Part shown: piece after piece, positions 26,891-45,300 of the stretch
Layout of the letters: every line of letters begins with the position of its first letter
How positions within the stretch are numbered: the stretch's first letter is position 1
Origin: Otis tarda
Lineage: Eukaryota; Chordata; Aves; Otidiformes; Otididae
Reading direction: 5' to 3'
Assembly: GCA_026413225.1 (NCBI GenBank)
Contig: CM048553.1
Coordinates: 23,932,501 to 23,996,500, forward strand
DNA: 64,000 nt
The notes under the pieces: model-generated
What the model was told of the DNA's origin: nothing
Database searches by the model: none
The model's input: only the letters and a program-made list of their open reading frames with translations
Translations under genes and position numbers: made by a program

Positions 26891-29200
26891 ATGTATTTTT
26901 TTTTTTAATCAGAATGCAAATATTACACTTCCATTTGGCAGATGAATGAAAGGAATTTTTTTTTGCTTTGGCTTTCTTCAATGGAATTGTATCATGTATA
27001 AAACTGCAGAGTTAATAAAAAAAAAGTATATAGAATTTTGCAACTCGCATGAATGCATTTGGGGAGGGGCAGAGGATGAGGGGTATATCTGTGTGTAAAT
27101 CCATGTGTAAGTCCATTTGGACTTATGGAGCAACTTGGAATTCTTTCTTTTTCACTTGGATAATCTCAAGTGCTGAGGAAAGCCAAAGCTTTCCTAAATA
27201 AATGTTTTGGGATTCTGCTGGAAAAAAAAAAATGCAAAAGGGTATGAATGAAAAGCTAATGTGCAGAAATACCTTGGTTTCTGGATAAAAACATGTCATC
27301 AAATGCCTCACAATGCAATGATGAGGCAATATTTTATGGAGAAGTTTTAAAAGAAGGTGGACAGTATAGATACAATTCAAATGTATGATTAATGCTTATC
27401 CTGTAAGACATTTTTCTGAAGTAGATTGCAAATAAGCATAATATAAGAAAATAAATTGACCAATCTAAATTTACTAAAAGTTTAATAATATTTCATAATA
27501 AAATTAACAAATATTCTGTGTTGCTATGTGCAATAGAAACCCACAGATATTAGACATCATATTGCTTCATTTATTATATTGAATTAGTCTACATGAACTG
27601 GCTTTAATATTATGATATCTTCAAAGAAACAGTCAAACAATGTTAAAAGAGAGAGATGTAGATGTTTAATATTATTGGTATTAAAGACTATAAAAAGCTA
27701 TCTGATATGATTAGACTGTATTTATGAATAAGACACTTAATAAAAAGATTCTAACAGCCATGGATAGGTTGTGTGATAACTATTTCTGTGCTCATAACAA
27801 ATGCTGTATTTTCCTACACAGTTACTGCATGATCAGTATCATTATTGTAAAGTGCTTTTAGCTAACTCAAATATGAAAGACACTGCATATAAGTTAAGTT
27901 CTGTTTTGTTCTATAGGAGAAGGTTTTAGGTCAAAACCTACAAAGATCTTAAATTATGTCGAGTAGGTTCATCTGAAAAGGTGTCAGACAAAGAAATACA
28001 ACATCACGCAATCTATTAAATGCAGTGCTGGAACATGCATTGTACTCTAAAAATTGCAATTGGAAAATGAGAATGGTAAGAGATAAATGGAAGACTAACT
28101 CTTCAGATTAATTGATGATAATATTTCACTCATCAGAAAAGAGGTAAAAGAAATAATGACTTGAGAGGAGGAGAGAGAAAGTAATATGAAATAGTGAACA
28201 AATTGAAGGAACTTACTTTAAATGGAAGGCAGACAATAGTGTCACAATCAAATTCACTGAAGGACTCACATTTGTGCAGAGAAGTTGTACTATAAGGAAA
28301 GATTGAGTGATGTATTATTTTTACTTCTTCTGCCTAACAGTTCTTCTGTCTAATTTGGTAAAAACATTTTTATTCTATCTACATTTTAAGATAGCCGTAT
28401 CGAAATATAATTTCACTGAAGCCTTAGTAGAGAGTCCAGATTTGTAGCACTCACACCCATCACCATATCTGCAGAGTAGCTGGAAATGTTCTGAGATCCT
28501 CTATAATCTTCTGTCTTCTGAGTCTTACCCACGAGTCTCTTAGAATTTGCTTTTAAATGTCTAGCGTATAATCATAACAGTAATAAAACCACATTCATTT
28601 CCACTGTTATCTCAGAAATCGTTTCAACATCTATAACTGTGTCACAACCCTGACAGTTCTGACGCCCATTGTGTTCTCAGGTTGTCCTTGAGTCACATCC
28701 CTTAATCTTTTTTGGGATGTTTCTCTAGTTACAGAATGTTAACAATTTATATTTCTTTTTTTTTAAGAGCTCACATTTGGAAATTATTATTTAATTACTT
28801 CATACCTAGAAAGTAGTTTCAAAATAATAAGTTAAATGCTAATCATAGGACTAATATAGGTCATAGATTAACAATGAAGCTCAGAGATAAAAATCAGATA
28901 GCATCATGTATCATTTAGCAGATTTAGTGTAATTGTATATTTTCCTAAATCTTCAAATCTAATTTACTTTTCTATTAGCATAATCAACCAAACCACATCA
29001 TATCTTCATAAACGCATCATGCTCCATCTTAAAATGACACCTCCTACTTCAGTATGAAGGCTGTTCTAAAGTCTGTTCCGCTAATGATGACAACCGTTCT
29101 GAATTCCAGCCTAAATAGGCTTTATGCGTCGTTTGGTCTTTACACTTTAGTTTATTTCCCTGTCTTTTTTGGAAATTCTGCATTTGCTGTACTCAAATAT

Positions 29201-29224
29201 TATATATATATATATATATATATA
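29201..29224. repeat. (TA)12 microsatellite
   Basis: The longest pure TA run in the window, 24 bases, about 70 bp before a CR1 fragment. Confidence 0.95.
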
Positions 29225-29291
29225 TTTTACATCTACATCTCACTAGTTGGTTAATACATGGGAGTGAATCCTTCATAACCGTCTCATTTAA

Positions 29292-29572
29292 CCGGGGGTT
29301 GCCCTGACCCAAGTACAGGACCTTGCACTTGGCTTGTTGAATCTCACGAAGTTCACAGGGGCCCATTTCTCAAGCTTGTCCAGGTCCCTCTGAATGGCAT
29401 CCTGTCCCTCAGGAGTGTCAACTACACCACTCAGCTTGGTGTAATCTGCAAATTTGCTGAGGGTACACTCGGTCCCACTGTCTATAGCATCAATGAAGAT
29501 ACTAAACAGTACTGGTCCTAATACAGATCCTGAGGGACACCACTTGTCACTGATCTCCACTTTAACTCTACA
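29292..29572 (-). mobile_element. CR1 LINE internal fragment, reverse transcriptase part of ORF2
   Basis: On the minus strand a single open frame (29288-29560) reads the C-terminal half of the CR1 reverse transcriptase: [20 protein letters not shown], then [16 protein letters not shown], then a [16 protein letters not shown] segment. The catalytic FADD box reads FADY, so the second aspartate is lost and the enzyme would be inactive. The CR1 3' end is absent, so this is an internal piece with both ends lost. It lies 0.9 kb from another CR1 copy in the opposite orientation. Confidence 0.92.
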
Positions 29573-30495
29573 TTTCCTGAAACTGGTGATTTAGCTTTCT
29601 TTCCTGTTTATGTTATTTCAGTTCTAATATCCTAGTTTCTAATATCCTTTGCACTGATTATTTATCCTAGAACTTTTTTTTCTACACTATATGTCATTCA
29701 AGGCAGTTTAGTTCACTTAAAGAAACTACATTTTGCTAATTACTTCCTTTAAGCTCTTTAAATATATCCCTTTACAATGAAAAAATGATCTAAACCTTCA
29801 AAATAACTTTATTATGTATTTATTTTAGAATTAAACTAAACACGTACAATTTTGAATGTACCTTTCAGTTAGGTACCTAATTCCCTTTGCAGGTCAGCTC
29901 TTGATCTCTTTTTCAGAAAATCTAATAAATGCAGGTGCGTAAGCTCCACTGATTTCTGAAAATGAGGGGAACGATGTTGAATCACATTGAGATGTTTGAA
30001 AAATGCTCTCTATATCCACAGCAAAGATTTTTAGTGGTTATATGCTCCATTTATAAGGTTGAAAAAGTGTTTAGAAAATCACAAAGTACAAGTCCCTTAT
30101 AAAGTTACCAGAAGCAGTGATGTGTCTTAGAATAAAAAAGATTTGATGAAAATCTGAATAGCCCTGTTGATGTTTTTCTTTGAATTCATATTTTATGTAA
30201 GGCATATTCCAATCAACAGTAATGATTTTGATAGTAAATAAGTTAGAAATAGGTTTATGACTCCTTAAAGCTACAGCTCTCTATCTGTCCTATTAGTTCC
30301 ATTAAGTATGTACTCCGAAAGGCATGTAGAACCTGCTAAAAGCATTACACTTCTCAGGTCTCAGCATTCTAGTAGAGAACGGAAGTGCATATAATTGAAA
30401 ATGCTGCAGTAGTTGTCTGAGTGTGAAAAATATAAAGATGTGTTTATTTGCAGAAGTTAGGAGCTACCCTCTGCAAGTCAGCTGAGAATGACATA

Positions 30496-31097
30496 GTGGA
30501 TGAGAAGCTCAACATGAGCTGACAACGCATGCTTGCAGCCCAGAAAGCCAACTGCATCCTGGACTGCATCAAAAGAAGCATGGCCAGCAGGTCAAGGGAG
30601 GTGATTCTCCCCCTCTACTCTGCTCTCGTGAGACCCCATCTGCAGTACTGCATCCAGTTCTGGAGCCCCCAACATAAGAAGGACATGGACCAGTTGGAGA
30701 GTTGGGGTTGTTCAGCCTGGAGAAGAGAAGGCTCCAGGGAGACCTTATAGCAGTCTTCCAATACCTCAAGGGGGCCTACAGGAAACATGGGGAGAAACTC
30801 TTCAGTAGGCCCTGTTGCAACAGGACGAGCTATAGTGGTTTCAAAATTATGGGAGGTAGATTCAGATTAGACATTAGGAAAAAATTTTTTACAATGAAGG
30901 TGGTGGAACACTGGAACAGGTTGCCCAGAGAGGTGGCGGATGCCCTATCCCTGGCAACATTCAAGGCCAAGTTGGATGAGGCTCTGAGCAACCTGATCTA
31001 GTCAGGCATGTCCCTGGTCCTTGCAGGGGGGTTGGACTAGATGACCTTTAAAGGTCCCTTCCAACCCTAACCATTCTATGATTCTGTGATTCTATGA
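30496..31097 (+). mobile_element. CR1 LINE, 5'-truncated, with internal deletion
   Basis: This copy covers the CR1 ORF2 C-terminus and 3' end in gene sense. It reads [20 protein letters not shown] and [19 protein letters not shown], then a second frame with [19 protein letters not shown] and RFRLDIRKKFFTMKVVEHWN. It ends with GGACTAGATGACCTTTAAAG and the ATTCTATG repeat tail. Compared with the copy at 60601-61230, about 68 bp is missing at 30697-30701, where a GAGAG microhomology remains. That deletion shifts the reading frame. The 3' sequence resembles CR1-J-type elements, but the subfamily is not certain. Confidence 0.95.
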
Positions 31098-37300
<6,203 letters not shown>

Positions 37301-40005
37301 TGATTGTGGGAGGTTTCTAAATTCATTCAAATAGAAAACAGTTAATCATTTGACGTTTTCAACTTTATCATGCTATTTTTCATTAAAATAAAATGTAAAA
37401 TATTAATTGTTTTAATCTTCACCACAATTTCTTTTTAAGCCCCTCTGACTGAAAGACCTCCATCTATAGTTTTAGATAGGTGCTCAATACCAATACTCAC
37501 TCTGAATTCAATATATCTAATTGTTAAATTACTTATAAACTAGAGGAAGGGGTAAGAATCACTTCCTGAAATATCCAGGTCCCTCTTTTGGATGCAGAAG
37601 GCATATGTCCGTGATGTTTCAAGCTGGTCATGCTGTTTCAAGGCCAGAAAAGCAGTTTGTTTTTTTTTTAAAAAAAGCATATGTTTTTGAAGTTGAAATC
37701 TATGTTTCATATTGTTTCTCAGGGTGCAATACATTTTGCCTTGCATGCAGAACATAATATAAATATAATATAAATTAAACATAATATAAAATAATGGCTA
37801 CTATTGAAAAATTATGGGATTCCTGGGAAAAGATTATAGTTGCTAATTTTTTATCATTGGTTTTGGATCAGTTTTATCTGGTCTCTATGTGGTAGGTATA
37901 TTCTACACATACATGGCTATTATCCTTCTATCTTGTATCCTGGTTTTCCTCCAATTTTAGTAAAATCCCCATTTCAGTTGCCATTATGGAAGGAAAATGC
38001 AATTAATTCACGTAAACACTTCAGAATTCAAAGAAAATGGTTTGCAAAGTTCAGGAATGAGCATTTCTGAACCTCTGTTCATGTCTGCTCATCTAACATG
38101 TAAGAAGTTAGAACATATAACTAGATTCCATAGATGTTTCTTTTTCTCCTGTATTTCTACTAGTCCTTACATTACACAATTCAAGTTCTCATGTATTGTG
38201 TGCATTCAAGTTGCCAGGGTATCCTTGTCTTCTGGATGATCACACTTCTGGGTGCACAGGGGTCAGGAGCTACCTTACAAATATCTGAATCATTTAGAAG
38301 TTGCAGGTATTTCTGACAGAAGACTAGAAATAGTAAATGTTTACTAAAACAAACAGTGCTAAAGGCAAAACTGCAAGCAATCTTATTGTCTTTTGCAGTG
38401 TTATAGAGGATGTAAATCAGCCTGGAATTTTTTGTGTGCATCTATCACAGCACTGCATTAACAAACTGTCTAGTGTCTGCCCACGCATTATGCTGAACCA
38501 TCCTGCTGAATTCAAGCAGCTCAGAGTCAGCTATCCATGGGTATTAATGGGACTCTTGGCCCACCACTCCCAAACCACAGCTAGCTTCATCTAATGTGTT
38601 TATGTATTAAATCAAAAGCAACTCCTCATATCACCGTTCCATTAATTAATCCATAAAAATGGTTATATTAATACAAAACAAATGATTTTCCAGATCCTAA
38701 ACATGTGACTCTAATCCCTATAAATCCCTGTTTGCTGCACAAAGGATTTTTTTCACCCTTCAGCTGTTTTTTTGACTCATCAGAAATGCATCTGAGCTCA
38801 AATGGATCCATTTGTGCCCTTCCCTTTTCACATACTCCTCCCGCAAAGAGCAGCTTGTGCAAAATAAAACAGCCTGCTTGATGCACCATCTATGACTGGG
38901 TTCTTGGATGCGGGAGGTTTCGGCAGCTTTCCATTATAAAAGGGAGTGTTTAAGCAATAAATTTGTCTTTAATTTTTAGGTAAATTTAGTGCTTTAAAAG
39001 CTGCCGGGTATGGTCCTGGGAATTAAGGGTCTGCATGGAAGTGCACAACACCTGCAGAATATCAACTGGAAGTACAAGCTCACCCCATCCTGCCCTTTCA
39101 GATGTAGTTCAGAAGCTCAGTTAGCGCAGGATTAACTAGCTATCCTCCTGATGTGACAGGGTAATTCAGGCTCTTCTCCTCTCTCACTTCTTGACTGCTC
39201 AGCCAAGCCTGGGAACAACATCAGTTTGCCTCTAGGAATAGTGTGGATGCACCCTTTTCTCTGACTTTTATGGTCAGTCACAGAAGAACCTTTATTCTTC
39301 TTACTTTTATCAGAGTAATCCTCAAAGAGAACAAGTTAATTTATGGTTTTCTGTGGTTTTAGTTAGCTTAGTTTCAAAATGTTTTTTTTTTTCTGGGAGG
39401 GATAGTAGCCACCAGAAAAGCTTCTTTCTTCTAAGGTATGTTTTCTGTTTCCTAACAGAAATTTTAGGGTACCTTTAGTCATCCACACAGATATGATCTA
39501 AGCATCATTTTTTCTAATAGAGACTAAATTAGAAAGAGGAACTCTGTACACCTCAGTAACAATACAGTGTGGTCCTCCCATGTGATTTCCCGTCTAAATG
39601 CTACTACTTCAAAATTTGTGTTAAAGTGGCAATGCTGTTTAGAGAAGATACAAAAGCAGAAAAAAGGCTATTGCACTGAGTACTTTGTCATAAGCCTTTT
39701 GTTTATCTTCCAGAAGAAACAGATTTTACTCAAAAAAATATTACTCTGATCTCCCAGTATTATGGTTTTATAAAATTAATTTTGTGATCCATTTTCTTAT
39801 TTGTGATTTCAACCAGTTGTTAAAGTAGAAAGTACTGAGTCTTGGACATAGCAGTTGGCATAACAAACATTGCCTTCCCTATCCTCACAGGGCTACAAAA
39901 TGTTATGATGACAATCTGGGCTCATTTGCATAACTGGACTTTCTGCTACGTTAGGTTACTCTAAAATAGTGTATTCAGAGAGACTTTCTCTCTCTCTTTG
40001 CACAC

Positions 40006-40077
40006 TACATATATTCATACTTATATATAAGTACTACATATGTATGTGTACAGATACACACACATGTGCACACAAAG
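40006..40077. repeat. Impure TA and CA simple repeat
   Basis: Successive tracts of ATAT, TATATATAAG, ATGTATGTG and ACACACACATG make an alternating purine-pyrimidine stretch of about 70 bp. Confidence 0.75.
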
Positions 40078-41938
40078 AAAACTTTGGCAGTACATCAAAG
40101 ATCTCCTGTGCCTATGTCTTCATTATCTTCTGACACTATAATTAACCTGGAGGGATCTCATATGATTTATATATTTTTGAGTGACATTGTCTGAGTATTA
40201 AGCAGCTCTTATTTATTTGGTTGTCTTGACAGCATTAATCTTAATTAACGTTGCCAACATCTTTCCTGCTGCACTGCTCTATAATCATTTTGCATTGATA
40301 TTACCTGTTATTGGAAATTAATTTCTTTCCGTGCAAGACTGGATAAAGTGAACCCAGAAAATCTGTTTGAGTGGAAGGTTGTGCTCTCATCCAGCTTTAC
40401 CTGAGTTCTCTGTTTTTAAGCCTGATACTTAACAAAACTGGGAAGGGAGTGTGGGTGACTTTCCTGGGAGCACCTGATCTTTCATCACCGTACAGCCCTG
40501 TGCATACATGTCTGACTGGCCCAGCACATACCAGCTAACCCACTTGAAACCAACAGCTTTTTTCCTTTGCATTTTTCCTTTACTATGAAATCTATGACTT
40601 TATAAAGTCCTGAGCAGCAGTCACGGGCAGCAGCACATTTGATAAATCTGCAGTATCTCTAATCAAGCATCAAGGTGAACAATGCTTGCTATCACTTGCT
40701 TGCCATGTTCTCTGCAACAAAAGTTAACTGGTCAGAACTGATTACCTTGGCTCTGTCGAAACCATGTGAACACTGGAAGAGATAAGGATCCTAGTGTGAA
40801 TTTGTTCAAAAGTGACTGGTATGCAGATAATCGATATAGGCTGCTGCCTGAAAATATAATGTATGTGGGAGTATGTTACCTGCTAAGCTGAAAATGATAC
40901 AGAAGAACAGATTTTTTTTTTAACAGGGTTGTTAAGTCACATGCATCTATGAAAGGAAGCTAAGCTTGAGTAGGGATGTCTATTTAGTTAACGTTATTAA
41001 GTAGAATCTTTTAATACCTCCAGGTCATGCATTGCATTCATCCATTCACTTAATGTCGAAGTAGTTGAAGCTTTCCGTTTTTATATAAGTAATCCTTAGC
41101 AATCAGCAAGGCTTTCAGATGTCAGCAAAGGAGAAAACTACAAATCTGTTCCATGTAGTGCAATATAATAATTGTGGTGATAACAATAATAATAGAAATA
41201 AGCAGCAAAGAAAAACAAGGCTGTATTGCCATCTTGGGGTTTCTGATGACAAAACAGGTCTTTTAATTTTGTTCTCAAAATTTAGACATACAGTTAAATA
41301 CATTACATTCTCTCATATGAAAAAAATAATATATATTTTAGTGTTGTAGAAGCAAGCAGTACTGTATAAGTGGGTGAACTGCACTTTCAGTCTACACTAG
41401 TTCATGAGCACATATCTGTATCTTAGTATTTAAATCTATGCACTCTAGCACTTGGGTATATTTTTTTCATGAAAGTCTGATTTAGTGTGTACAGCTGTGG
41501 GCACTTGCTGTGGATTTAAACTCTAATTCAAGCAGAGATTTAGCTCCTGTTAAACATCAAAGCTAGCAAATATGCTTACATTTTAGCTAGCTTTGCCTCT
41601 ACCACCTAGAAAATGCACAGATAAGTGAACACAGAGAAAGCTCCGGGAATGAGTGTAATACTGAGATTGTTTTTGTTCATCTTTAGGGTGTTTTTTTTTC
41701 CAATATCTGCATGTTTATTGGAGGAAAAAATCCCATATTTTGGCTCTCAAGTATACCTCTTCTATGACCCAAACGATTTTCATTTGGAGGAAAGGAAACT
41801 GATTTGGAAATATCTGAGACATTTCACCTTGGGATCTGGGAAATTAGGCAAATACAGCAACATCAAGAAACCTTGCGCAGGACAAAGTATCTTCTGCTAG
41901 CTGTAAGATCACACTAATCAAATGGAAAGGGCTACATA

Positions 41939-42343
41939 GGCTGAGAGAATTGGGGCTGTTCAGACTGGACAAGAGGAGGCTCCAGGGAGACCTTATAGCG
42001 GCTTTCCAATACCTCAAGGGGGCTACAGAGAAGATAGGGAGAGACTGTTCAGTAGGGCCTGTTGTGAAAGGACTAGGGGTAACAGTTTTAAAATAGAGGG
42101 AGGTAGGTTTAGATTAGATATTAGGAAAAAAATTTTTACACTGAGGGTTGTAGAGCATTGGAACAGGTTGCCCAGAGAGGTGGTAAATGTCCTGTCCCTG
42201 GAAACATTCAAGGCCAGGTTGGATGAGGCTCTGAGCAACCTGATCTAGTCAGGGATGTCCCTGCTTCTTGCAGGGGAGTTGGGCTAGATGACCTTTAAAG
42301 GTCCCTTCCAACTGTAACCATTCTATGATTCTATGATTCTATT
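41939..42343 (+). mobile_element. CR1 LINE 3' end, 5'-truncated
   Basis: About 405 bp of CR1 3' sequence in gene sense. It starts inside ORF2 at GCTGAGAGAATTGGGGCTG and runs through GAGGCTCCAGGGAGACC, TTAGGAAAAAAATTTTTACA and GGGCTAGATGACCTTTAAAG to ATTCTATGATTCTATG. It is close in sequence to the copies at 30496 and 60601, so it belongs to the same or a sister subfamily. No clear target duplication is visible, as is usual for CR1. Confidence 0.95.
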
Positions 42344-45300
42344 ATGTGTGCTTGTGTAGTGTCTGCTTCTTTCCCCTCAACAGGTAGATCCACTGTCCCT
42401 CTGGTACTCTCATATGGACAAGTCTAATGCCTTTCCCTGCAGACCTTGCTTCTGTTTCTCTGCGTCAGGACACTGCCCATTAAGAATTGCCTGGTTTTTT
42501 AAGGGCCAGGATGTGCACATGAGGTCTGTACTCTCTGTGTCTTCCTCAGAAAATAACCTGAATGGCAAAACACCTCAGCATTTTTTGCTCTCAATGAGGG
42601 ATGCTGTGTGCAGCCATCAGCATTCTACTCTTGTAAGCTCACAAAAATCACCTTGGTCTGATGCTTGTTAAGAAATGCATGCATACTTCGAATAAAATTT
42701 TCACATTTGCCACGTCCCCAGTAAGAAAACCAGAACCTTAATTGTGTTAAAGATAAAAGATAAGGAGTTGAGCAAGAGAAACAGTAATACAATGTTAGAT
42801 TCCCTCAAACAGCTGGTTTATAAGTGGTGTCAAAGTGATTAAGGAATTTTGTATGTGTGGCAGTTACTGCCCTCCTAATTTTAGGTATCAATATATTGCT
42901 ATGCTCAAAAGCAACTGTCACATACACAAATGGCTATACTAAGTGCATGCAATTTATAGGGTGCAAAATTATGCCCAGACCTGAAAACGATTGTGAACTT
43001 TCTAAGCTGTATGCCTATAACCAGCCCCACGAAAATAAATGAAAATATTCAAATGCATAAAATGAAGGATGCTCAGATGTTTTATAAGAGAGGGCTTTTA
43101 GAGATGAAGGTTATTGCTTATTATTTATTTTTTCCATCTTCAGACGTTTACCATAAGTGTCTCTAGGCACATTAGATGCTTCTGGCACATAAATCAAAAT
43201 ACTGGAAGTATGATTCAATATGGTCAACAGTTTCTCAGATTTTTCCAAATTGTTATTTAATTTCAGTGAAATACCCATTTATTTTTAGCTTTAGGCAAAT
43301 CTATTACCAGCTTATGTTTTAACTGTCACCATTAGACAATTATTTAGAACTATCATCTGTGCCTGTATACCCTTTGTCAGACACTTCTGCTTCATCACAA
43401 TTATTTATTTTCTCTTGAATTTTTGGAGTTCTGATGCTGAGGAATTCTTAACTGTTATTTTATTAATTATTCTACAATACATATATGGAATCAATTTTCC
43501 CTGCTCTTTCCTTTTAAGCACATTGGAAACAGTATACTCTTCACATTTCTGGAGTAAGTCTTGTTTCCTTTCATGTGAAAACCAAAAGTGAAAGAAATAA
43601 TTATTTTCTGTAGTCTATCCTATCACTGCAGTATCTTTTTGCCTTAAAGCCATGCTGTTCTCTTGCTCATTCTGAAAGCAGTGCTTTTCTTATTGTTGCT
43701 TATGCCTATGCCATTTGTTATATTCTCTAATTTCTGTTATAGCTTCACACTTTCATAGGTTTTCATCATGCATTGATTTTGCAGTGTGTGCTCCTGTTCA
43801 TACTCTCAAAAATTATTTCCACTCTGTCTGTAACTGTTCCCGAAGAGCAGGGGTTTGATAATTTCCTGCTGAATAGTTTTCATTTTCTCACACTGCCTTT
43901 TCTGTAATTGACTTTAAAAGTTCTCGTTCTTTCAGAATTTGTTCTTGTGAATTAACACCTTTTACTCTTCCCTTTTGTTCCTAAATTAGTTTTGATTATA
44001 AACTAGATTACCCCATGATTTCCACTGGATTGTTAGATGCAGAACTGGCTGTGATGCACATAATTAAGGTTTCCGAACACTTTCTATTTTAAGACCCAGG
44101 TTTCTATTGCTCTTAGAGCTTGGGCTGACATTTTGTTTCTGGATCCCAACCTTTAGCAAAGTAGTACAAATATGTAGTATTTACAACGTCAAGCATAAGG
44201 AAGCAATAAGGCACCTGAAGCAATACTGTTTGGAGAACCTAATCTGATACATTTTCATGCATATGCTCCTTAATAAAAAGGTTGCATGGGTTTTTCTGTA
44301 AGGAAAACTCCCTGAGTCAGTACTGAAGAGGGACCATATTCAAGGAATGAATGCATCTTGTGCAGGAGATGAAGCTGTTGGCTACAAAAGAACTGATTAT
44401 GTGAAATGAGGTGGAAACAGAAGGAGAAGTAGTGGCTTTAGGAAGTAATTATGAGATTAGGTGTAGTGGACAGGAAGAGGCAGAAACGTCAAGAACAAAG
44501 AGATGTGGAAGTGTCACTCTGAAATTAGAAGAAAAAAAGACCTTTCTTGTACAAAAGAAAGGTTTGTACAAGAAAGGGAGAAAAACGAGTTAGAAGAGGA
44601 AAAACCTGAAGAAATATTCCATAAATAAAGGAGAATACCAGGAAAAAGCACAGTCTACAGGAGGAGACTGTCAATGTCAGACAATTAGAGCTACCGATGT
44701 CTAAGCCATTCCACTTAGAGCTGAGGAACTGAGTGAATCCACCAGACAGGATATATGAAAACCACATTTCACAAAGCTAATTCTGTTAACAAGAGTGTCA
44801 GAGATATTATATTGGCATAAACTGTTGTTTTGTCTATTGAAAATAATACAAAGGACTTCCACAACATCAAAAATGACCGAGGTCTGAAAAAAGGCAAAGA
44901 ATTAAATGTATAGTACTGTTGCTCATGCACAATTCCATCTTTTACCAATGATAGATTATGTATGACCAAAATGCTCTGTTTTCTTGACCTGAATGCTTTT
45001 TTTTTTCATGTAGAAATAGAGAAATCCTGCTTTTCGAAAAGCATGTTTGCATCTCAGCTGCTGTGCTTCAAAGTACCTGAAATACAGCATCTTTGAAATG
45101 CTGAAGTCGCAATGTGGTGAAACAGAGAACCAGATTGTTTCACATCACAAAAACTGATGTAAATAAAGGCAAAATAAAGTGATACAGGATGACATCAGCA
45201 TTTAAGCAAAAGAGGAGTGTAAAGCATATGAGCAAAAGCAGGATGTGAACAATATGGTGAATCTATGGCATCACTGTACTACGAACATTTATTCTGCCGG

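Noticed and set aside
44400-44593. Possible small coding or RNA gene in the purine-rich section
   Set aside because: The 60-codon frame is Lys/Glu-rich because the DNA is purine-rich. No promoter, tRNA-like or snRNA-like structure is apparent beyond the 15-bp hairpin.
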